Part shown: piece after piece, positions 57,591 through 64,000 of the stretch | Layout: every line of letters begins with the position of its first letter | How positions within the stretch are numbered: the stretch's first letter is position 1 | Origin: Eunapius fragilis | Lineage: Eukaryota; Porifera; Demospongiae; Spongillida; Spongillidae | Direction: 5' to 3' | NCBI GenBank assembly: GCA_963681505.1 | Contig: OY811972.1 | Coordinates: 13,881,190 to 13,945,189 of the forward strand | DNA length: 64,000 nt | Notes under the pieces: model-generated | Told to the model about the DNA's origin: nothing | The model's input: only the letters and a program-made list of their open reading frames with translations | Databases searched by the model: none | Position numbers and translations under genes: made by a program

Positions 57591-59710
57591 TGTATAGAAT
57601 AATCGGGATACGCCTATGAAGTTGTTCGCCCACGAAATACGTATTAAAAATACGTATTGCTACACATAATGCTATATCACACTTCTAACAGTTACACCGC
57701 CCTCAGATTGTTTCCTTCTCACTTCTGGTATTACATGAAGTTGACATGGGATGGAGTGTAGCAGGGTATACTACTGTAACAGTAAATGATTATCAACTCT
57801 GCATATATTCAAAGTGGGTGCAACATATATGTGTGGCAGGGTGGGGGTGCCATTGTAGATTGTAATGTAATGCTATAATGTAATGCTTTCATCTGACTGG
57901 ACAGTGGAATGATTCATATGTGGACACAAGAGTACTGAGGCAAAAAGGACAAGTTGAGAGTTTGAGGTGGAGGGAAAGGTGAGGGTGTGGGGTGAAGGGA
58001 AAGTAAGGGTGTGTTCTTACTGGTGATCTTCACAGGAGATATGGCTGGCTCTAACCTCCTCTCTTCACACATTTCTACTACACATGTTCACCTTCATCAC
58101 ATACACAAGCTATTAGGATATCCTGTTTTCTGACTGTCAGGTGTTACATTCAAGCTGGAAGTAGATTCTGAAGAGTCAATGCAAGTATGTGGTGCATGGT
58201 GGTGTGTGTGTGTATGTGTGTGTTGTGCATGTACGTGATGGTGGCCTGGTAGGTCATTCACATGAGCTTATTGACATAGAGCCTCACGTGCAATGCAGTC
58301 CAACTTTGCACATGAGTGCAAAGCAATTTTGCAGTTAAGCTCAGAGCCCAAGGCTCAGAGTTCAAGGCTAACAATCCTCTACGTGATGGTAATATTGCTC
58401 TTCAGAAATGTAGTGTGTAATGTCCTTTGGACATGTCTCTGCAAACAATTCTTACACCTTGGGTGGTGTGGTGCTGAATAGAGTTTATGATGGAGAACCC
58501 AATGCCATCATTGCGGGGTCATTCCCACAAGTTTGTTCAGCATTAGGGAACCAGCCTTGGTGTTGGGTTCCCCATTCTCACATGTGCACAAGAGAATTGC
58601 CCCGTCTCCTGTTGTCTGTTTTGCTAATTGGACAATCCATCGTACTTTACACCATACATGCCTGGTAACAAAGAAATGGCTGCATGTACACACCTACCCT
58701 GTGGTAACAAGGAACAGTCACCAGATTGTCTAGATCTGCTTTAAAACTTCATAATCAAGATGGAGTTTCCCCATTTTATTATAACAGCTTCAAACACATA
58801 TACATTCACTCATGTATAATAAATGCGCAATACCTATACACACATGTAAAAAGTTGTACATGTTGGTGTCCTCTGTTCTCTTTTTTCAGACCTCACTCAC
58901 ATACCATTCATTGGTTAATGGCCTTCCATTCATAATCCATTCAGCCATTCTGCAGCTAAAAGAATCAATCAATGGCATGATGGCTCACACAGGCATATGA
59001 ACATGTCAGCTAGGTTATGTGGGCCAATGCATGGAGTGTTTTTCAAAACCATTTTTCTGCCTGGCTGATTCTTTGATTCTTACTAAACACGTTTGTATGG
59101 CTTATTTACACAACACCAAACAAATTGCCCATGCACTGCTGATATGATGTGGTCAAAAAACGTAGTGCATGCCATACAAAAAAAAAAGACATCTACGCCC
59201 CCTCTTCCCCCTTGCCTCCTGACCAACACAATTGTCTCCTTGTGAACTGATGGATCAATGGCTATTTCTACTGATGACATCATACGAAGACAACCACTTG
59301 GCTTGGACATGGATACATATGTACCTCACCCCACCCCCCACCCGTCACATATCACATTACATGTATGCCTTTACTTGAATGAAATAATGAACCGTGACTT
59401 GCGCTATCGATCATACCACTGAAGCTACTGTAGTAACTAGGCCGAGCTCGAACTAGGCATACAGCCTCGAGTAAGTCATACTAGTGCTATTGTGTACTAG
59501 TACGCGAGGCTGAATGCTTGGTTCCAGCTGGGCCTAGTTAGATTCAGCCTTCGTAGTTATATAGGGACCGCGAACTAGGCCTACAAAATTGCCTGTGCAC
59601 ACCCCCAGGACAGGTTTTGGTGCCGCAGACCAAGGGGTACCAAATTCCAGGAATGCCTCCATAAGCTTTGAGAAAACGGATTACAATTGCCTTGGCAGGC
59701 AATCCAGGCA
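57591..59710. other. No gene seen
   Basis: Non-coding apart from short ORFs. A small inverted-repeat structure (ACTAGGCC...GGCCTAGT) lies at about 59437-59545. A peptide YTLGGVVLNRVYDGEP near 58450-58500 could be a stray exon but has no partners. Confidence 0.5.
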
Positions 59711-59712
59711 TA

Positions 59713-60293
59713 GTCTCGTACCCAGACCCACGCTTACGTAAGCATTATCGCATAATGTATAATACTACGTAGAGAGCGACTGGCCAATAGAGGAGTTGCA
59801 TTGACGTCACGCGCGCCTTGCATTGTTTAGTTACATCATATGTATGCTGCTATTTATGTATACGGCACGCTATAAATATGTACCACGTGAGCGTATGCCG
59901 CCGCCTTCTATCGTTCCCGTCCGGTTATTGTTTATCTCGTACCCACGCAGCGCATATTTATAGTAACATACTTAGTGATGTAAGACGCGCGCGACGTCAC
60001 ATGCAACTCCTCTATAGGTCGAAGAAATATTCTGGTGCGTTGATGGTATGCTAAATGTACGCGCACGCGTTATGATGCCGTCTAAGTCCATATTGTATCA
60101 AGTGGGCTTGTTCAACAACCCAAAGTCTGGAATTCAAATAATCTACGTCACCCACATTCCAACATTCTGATTGGATGCGCCAACATTCCGGCGCACCAGA
60201 ACAACTTTCTTCACCTATTGGCCAGACCCTCTCTACGTAGTTATTATACATTATGCGATAATGCTTACGTAAGCATGGGTCTGGGTACAAGAC
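59713..60293. mobile_element. TA-flanked TIR MITE of the same family
   Basis: Ends GTCTCGTACCCAGACCCACG and complement, TA on both sides, TIR continuing through CTTACGTAAGCATTATCGCA; 581 bp without helicase or zinc-finger remnants. Confidence 0.88.
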
Positions 60294-60461
60294 TAGGTCA
60301 GGCAGGCAAGTATAATAGTGCGAAAGCGTATCCTATTATTTTACATCATCCGTAATTGTAATAGCATGTGATCAAGTAAAGCGTTTAGTAATTCATTGAT
60401 AAAACGATGACTTAACTGTGGTTATGTGCTGAATTTTATAATTAGATGCGATAGTAATTAT

Positions 60462-60746
60462 ACAAGTGATAAAAACATTCTCTATGCGAGAAGGTTGGTG
60501 GTATATAGGAATCAAAGGCGGTGGTGGTGTAAAAAGCAAGGGAACAAGGATTGTGATTGAAAAGGAAAAAAGAAATAGACCTATATTAGCAGCATGTCGT
60601 CATGTTTAACTGTGTGTGCTAATATAGGTCTATTTCATTTTTCCTTTTCAATCACAATCCTTGTTCCCTTGCTTTTTACACCACCACCGCCTTTGATTCC
60701 TATATACCACCAACCTTCTCGCATAGAGAATGTTTTTATCACTTGT
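60462..60746. mobile_element. Fold-back MITE, copy B
   Basis: 285 bp palindrome nearly identical to copy A at 744-1028, and like it followed by the shared duplicated flank. Confidence 0.9.
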
Positions 60747-61395
60747 TTCCTACATTTTTTGGTAGATTTAGTATTGTATTTAGTTCTTGAAAAGTAACCA
60801 TGTAGCAAGAATGTCAAATGACAGTTTTATTTTAGAATCTCGTGGCCATGCAATTTTTTGAGGTGTGGGTGTACCATTAAAACACACAGTATTACTATTT
60901 AAACAATAAGTACAAGTATTTCATTTATAACCCAGGAGCATGTCATCTTGTATAGGATATACTGCTGTATATTCTGGACCAGGATATACTTCTGTATATC
61001 CAGGATATATAGCAGGTAGAGCAGGTGGAGCTAATCCTGCAGCTGGACATGGAACCACTCCTGGACCTGGACCTGAAACAGGTGATTTAAACAACCATTA
61101 GTTAAAACAAATCCTCCACTGGCAAGTGAAGCCATATAATACATCAGACAAAGATTACATGTACCCACTGATCGCACGCTATTATCAGATAAACCACAAT
61201 ACGTTGTCATCAGCAACTTTGATACTATTAGATATAAATTATGCACCACAATACACATTAACATTATTACGAAATTGTTGTCAGCGAACAGCGTGCACAT
61301 ATTTCAAACAACAGCACGGAGAGAGATGCAATATCTTCCGCTGTAACTGTTGCATAAAATATTTTAGCGATACACTATACATGCTATAATTTATG
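60747..61395. repeat. Duplicated flank, partner of 1029-1460
   Basis: Same order of blocks as downstream of MITE copy A, with an added repeat near 60950-61075 (AGGATATAC / GGACCTGG motifs). Confidence 0.7.
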
Positions 61396-62217
61396 TCCAG
61401 ATCCAACATTCATGGTGTAACGCACCTTCGGGGTGGTCGCTTTGATGGTCCTTTCAGTAGCGCGCTTGACACCTTGTCGTGTCTTGTATTGCACTCGTTT
61501 GGCATATCTGTAGGTGTACGAGTGGCTAGTTGTTGCCGGGTTTTTTTTCTGTAAGGGCGGTGGTGTGGGGGAGACACATTCTAATTGGAGCCTCTTGCTT
61601 CACATTATCTGCTGTAGACTGTATACCGTAGTATCTGATTGCGTATGTAGTTCCACCGACAGAATTCGAAAGTTATGCTATATAAGAAGCTATAGTATAG
61701 AAATCAATTCGGTCAAAACAATTATATGCGATAGTGTCGGGTACTTACGTGTATGGTAGTTTTGGCTTTCATTTCAAGCTGCGTAACGAATGATAAGAGT
61801 TGAGAGTAACGCACAGGCGTCATGCAGAAAATGATACCTTGAATATTCGTCAGGAGCCTTCCTATAACGTTATCGCTGCTCCATTCCGTTTCTCAACCAT
61901 TTGGCATTATGGTTGGACATTTATACATGGAGCCGTATAGGGACCCGAAAAGGCTCTTGGATTCAGTGCGTATACCTCTTCCACAGCGTGCGGGAATATT
62001 AAGAATTTGAATCACGCCCACGACACGTGGCTATTATTAAATTAAAAATAGCTAGCTGATGTAATTGGGTATTTTTAACCGAATACCAAATGAGGTACTA
62101 TTCGCTTTAGTTAATTGCCCGAACAGTTAGGCGTCTAACAGACCCCCGAAGATAACCTGCGGACGCATCCTGAAGCGATTGGTACACGGCGTGCTTTACA
62201 AACGTTCCTGTCGTGAG
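61396..62217 (-). other. Segment absent from the 1.4 kb copy; possible basic peptide exon
   Basis: The duplicated flank jumps from about 1460 straight to the small-ORF part, whereas here about 875 bp intervene. On the minus strand 61540-61390 reads YRYAKRVQYKTRQGVKRAT...KVRYTMNVGSGHKL and a stop: a Lys/Arg-rich, exon-like C-terminus of unknown family. Confidence 0.35.
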
Positions 62218-62463
62218 TTATACTCTCCGGAAGGAAGAAGAAGAAGAATAAGAAGAAGCCGACGGAGGAGAAATTTTAGGTGGGACTGGGTACGGACGAT
62301 GGGGACGAGTATTTTTGTTCTCTAAAAGTACACCGTCTTGTGACACAAACACAACGCAGAACTGTTGTCCTTTTTTATATCGCTCGAATGCCACTAAGAG
62401 CGAAGTGACCCGATTCTTAAATGTCCCGCTAGACGTGAGTGACGTTTTTTTAATGACATTCAT
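62218..62463 (-). CDS. Small conserved ORF, family copy 2 (81 aa)
   Basis: Longest copy: MNVIKKTSLTSSGTFKNRV..., FCVVFVSQDGVLLEN, then a Pro-rich part (PYPVPP) and a Ser-rich tail. Codon 42 is CAA here, but TAA in both other copies. The protein is unrecognised. The neighbouring downstream segment encodes a basic peptide on the same strand that might be a later exon. Confidence 0.5.
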   Translation of the reverse strand: MNVIKKTSLTSSGTFKNRVTSLLVAFERYKKGQQFCVVFVSQDGVLLENKNTRPHRPYPVPPKISPPSASSYSSSSSFRRV

Positions 62464-62484
62464 GATACTGTTGGATTCCTATAT

Positions 62485-62506
62485 GGAACCTACTCGCGTA
62501 GGTTCC
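62485..62506 (-). promoter_or_regulatory. Conserved hairpin upstream of small ORF, copy 2
   Basis: Perfect 9 bp stem GGAACCTAC/GTAGGTTCC, 4-nt loop, 21 nt upstream of the ATG. Confidence 0.6.
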
Positions 62507-62519
62507 GATTTTTGCCTTG

Positions 62520-62910
62520 ATTTTCGGATAGCATTGCTTGCCCTTATTGCAGTGAAAATACTAGCGTACATTGAGATCAATTTTTAGAATTTTTAACGTC
62601 ATTTATTGCAAGATGACTGCCGATGTATGGACGATTTCTCGATATGCTAAACGTTAGTACACTACCGGCCAGCGCTGGAGTATCGTCTGACGTTAACCCT
62701 GGTGCCAAAAGTGAACCGTAACAGCGGTTAATTGCATACGCCCCCAATTGTAAGTAAACCTTTTATAACCGTAACAGTGGTTAATTTCGTACAATTTTTC
62801 TGTGTTTTGTAAGCGGTACAGTTAGCTTCCAGAGTTGATTTGCTTGGCAGTTTTCTCGGTCCGATTAGAGCAAGTACTTGTAATTTAGCTGTAAGAGGTT
62901 GGAGTCGGAA
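62520..62910. other. No gene seen
   Basis: Short stretch between the small-ORF copy and the degraded transposon ORF; a CCGTAACAG-GGTTAAT motif occurs twice (about 62727 and 62769). Confidence 0.5.
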
Positions 62911-62912
62911 AG

Positions 62913-63551
62913 ATGACCAGTGAAGAGGCTACGGCTTTTGAAGAGGAGGCTGGTGACAAGTACGCAGACCTAATGAACTGTTATTAAACAGCTCTGAAAT
63001 GGACAGTGACAATGACGCATCAGAGGAGGACATGAAGGTGAGGTACACATACCTTATGCCCAAGGAGAGTGACGTTAGTGTTGAGTCAAAACTCTGCTTT
63101 TTGAGAATCAAATTGAAGATATTAGTAAGACATTGCACCAGGTTCGAAAAGAGCTTGGTATAAAAGAAGGAGAAGAATTAGATGATCCCAACATGTTGTT
63201 AAACGCATTTCTGGATCCTGTCTTCTTGGCTTTTTTGTTAAAGGCTGTGAATCGTGCATTCACAGATGGTAAAGAGAAACTCTCGTACTATGACATTGAG
63301 ATTTGCTTGAAGACACTCTTCTGGCTACACTTCTATCGCTGTTCCCCCACTGCCTTTTTTGACAAAAAGGTTAGGAAAGCCTATGGACCTGCCTCTGACC
63401 TAAGTGAAGAAATTCATGAAGGGTATTTCCTATGACACAGAGGGACAACATTATGGTGCTCACTTCAAGTCTACAATGACCATGGACCATGTGTTTGCAG
63501 ATGCCAGTACATCAGCTTGGAAGAACTCTGTTAAATTTAATATGTTTGTAT
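62913..63551 (+). pseudogene. Degraded transposon-like ORF
   Basis: Starts MTSEEATAFEEEAGD, with a frameshift near 62980 and another near 63090. The longest clear part is 63133-63435 (QVRKELGIKEGEELDD ... YYDIEICLKTLFWLHFYR). After a further shift near 63420 it continues YDTEGQHYGAHFKS to 63551. I do not recognise the family; the acidic start and repeated frameshifts suggest a dead transposon gene. Confidence 0.4.
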
Positions 63552-63761
63552 AGTGTTTGTGACCTTTGGACTATTCCACCTGCGCATGTCCAAGAGACTG
63601 GCTAAACCTGTTAGACTGGCTAAACCTGTTATTGTGTTATAGTATTTAAGGTAGTGTATTGTACCCATTGTATTCTCTGCTGTGCTATAGTGATTGGCAG
63701 TCCTAACTGACCCTTGGCTAGACGCTGCGCGTTTAGGTCGCGGGTTAAGCCATACACTACA
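63547..63761 (+). mobile_element. Putative 5' LTR of a Ty3/gypsy element
   Basis: Begins TGTATAGTG and ends CACTACA, followed by TTTTGGCGACAAGGAACT, which looks like a tRNA primer-binding site, then gag. Ends inferred from the TG...CA rule; the 3' LTR is outside the window. Confidence 0.6.
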
Positions 63762-63792
63762 TTTTGGCGACAAGGAACTACAAGCTGGTGGC

Positions 63793-64000
63793 ATGGCTTT
63801 ACTGGGCTCGGTGGGGCCATTTGACCGCGAGACGGACGACTGGAAATCATACTGGGGAAGACTGCAGCAGTTCTTTTTGGCGAACGAAATCAGTGATAAA
63901 GTGAAACAGCGCGCCGTTTTTCTGAGCGTGTGTGGCAGTGCCACTTACCAGCTTATACGCAGCTTGGTTGCTCCTGGAAACCCCGCGGATAAGGAGCTCG
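63793..64000 (+). CDS. Ty3/gypsy gag, N-terminal part (runs off the window)
   Basis: Opens MALLGSVGPFDRETDDWKSY and continues through LQQFFLANEISD, KQRAVFLSVCG and YQLIRSLVAP, the typical start of metazoan Ty3/gypsy Gag, which forms the retrotransposon particle. No stop in the visible 69 codons. Spacing from the LTR and primer site is normal. Confidence 0.8.
   Translation, partial: MALLGSVGPFDRETDDWKSYWGRLQQFFLANEISDKVKQRAVFLSVCGSATYQLIRSLVAPGNPADKEL

Noticed and set aside
58138..58190. Possible last prefoldin exon after ctgtcag
   Set aside because: The peptide (VTFKLEVDSEE) does not resemble the prefoldin C-terminal helix; the site near 57518 fits slightly better.

Overview
This is animal nuclear DNA. 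It has many short GT-AG introns, exon-per-repeat ankyrin coding, a divergent prefoldin subunit 5 gene, and an extreme density of nested transposons (Helitron, DDE elements, LINE-like RT relics, a Ty3/gypsy LTR element, fold-back MITEs). The mix of AT-rich introns, amplified ankyrin, kinase and RecQ-like genes and OTU-carrying Helitrons suggests a marine invertebrate, most plausibly a sponge. That placement is inference; no rRNA or mitochondrial marker is present.

Layout. 1-1.7 kb: one of three copies of a small-ORF family with a conserved hairpin, beside a fold-back MITE. 1.8-3.5 kb: a GC-rich, intronless, secreted GPI-type protein with a clan GH-B style E-x-D-x-x-E motif, minus strand. 3.6-13.8 kb: a decayed LINE-like RT on the minus strand, split by an 8 kb DNA transposon (3990-11956). 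That transposon has ~70 bp near-perfect terminal inverted repeats, arrays of subterminal repeats, an intact 12-exon rve/DDE transposase and, in its centre, an apparently intact 15-exon protein kinase gene. 13.9-17.3 kb: a TTAA-flanked element, a frameshifted transposon ORF, a long TG tract and the third small-ORF copy. 17.5-24.6 kb: a Helitron Rep-Pif1-OTU protein gene. 25.7-28.2 kb: a TATA-promoter gene for a proline/RGG-rich protein, broken by a TA-flanked transposon. 28.2-34.2 kb: fold-backs, RT C-terminal relics and a second TA-flanked element. 34.3-49.8 kb: a 25-exon gene for a death-fold plus ~21-ankyrin-repeat protein, all exons in frame (1168 aa). 50.4-57.6 kb: prefoldin subunit 5, with a 2 kb hAT-like insertion in exon 2 and two frameshifts. 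59.7-64 kb: a TA-flanked MITE, a fold-back MITE, the second small-ORF copy, a degraded transposon ORF, and the 5' LTR and gag start of a Ty3/gypsy element running off the window.

How it fits together. The host genes I can defend are the GH-B-like secreted protein, the death-fold/ankyrin gene, the proline/RGG gene and PFDN5; the kinase is either host-derived or transposon cargo. Most of the rest is mobile DNA, often nested. The most notable object is the 8 kb transposon: transposase and kinase both splice into uninterrupted reading frames inside one TIR-bounded unit, and its right arm holds an inverted relic of the same transposase gene. A second pattern is a TA-flanked family whose deleted copies keep the same pair of convergent gene fragments, a C-x2-C zinc-finger-like ORF and a RecQ-like helicase N-terminus.
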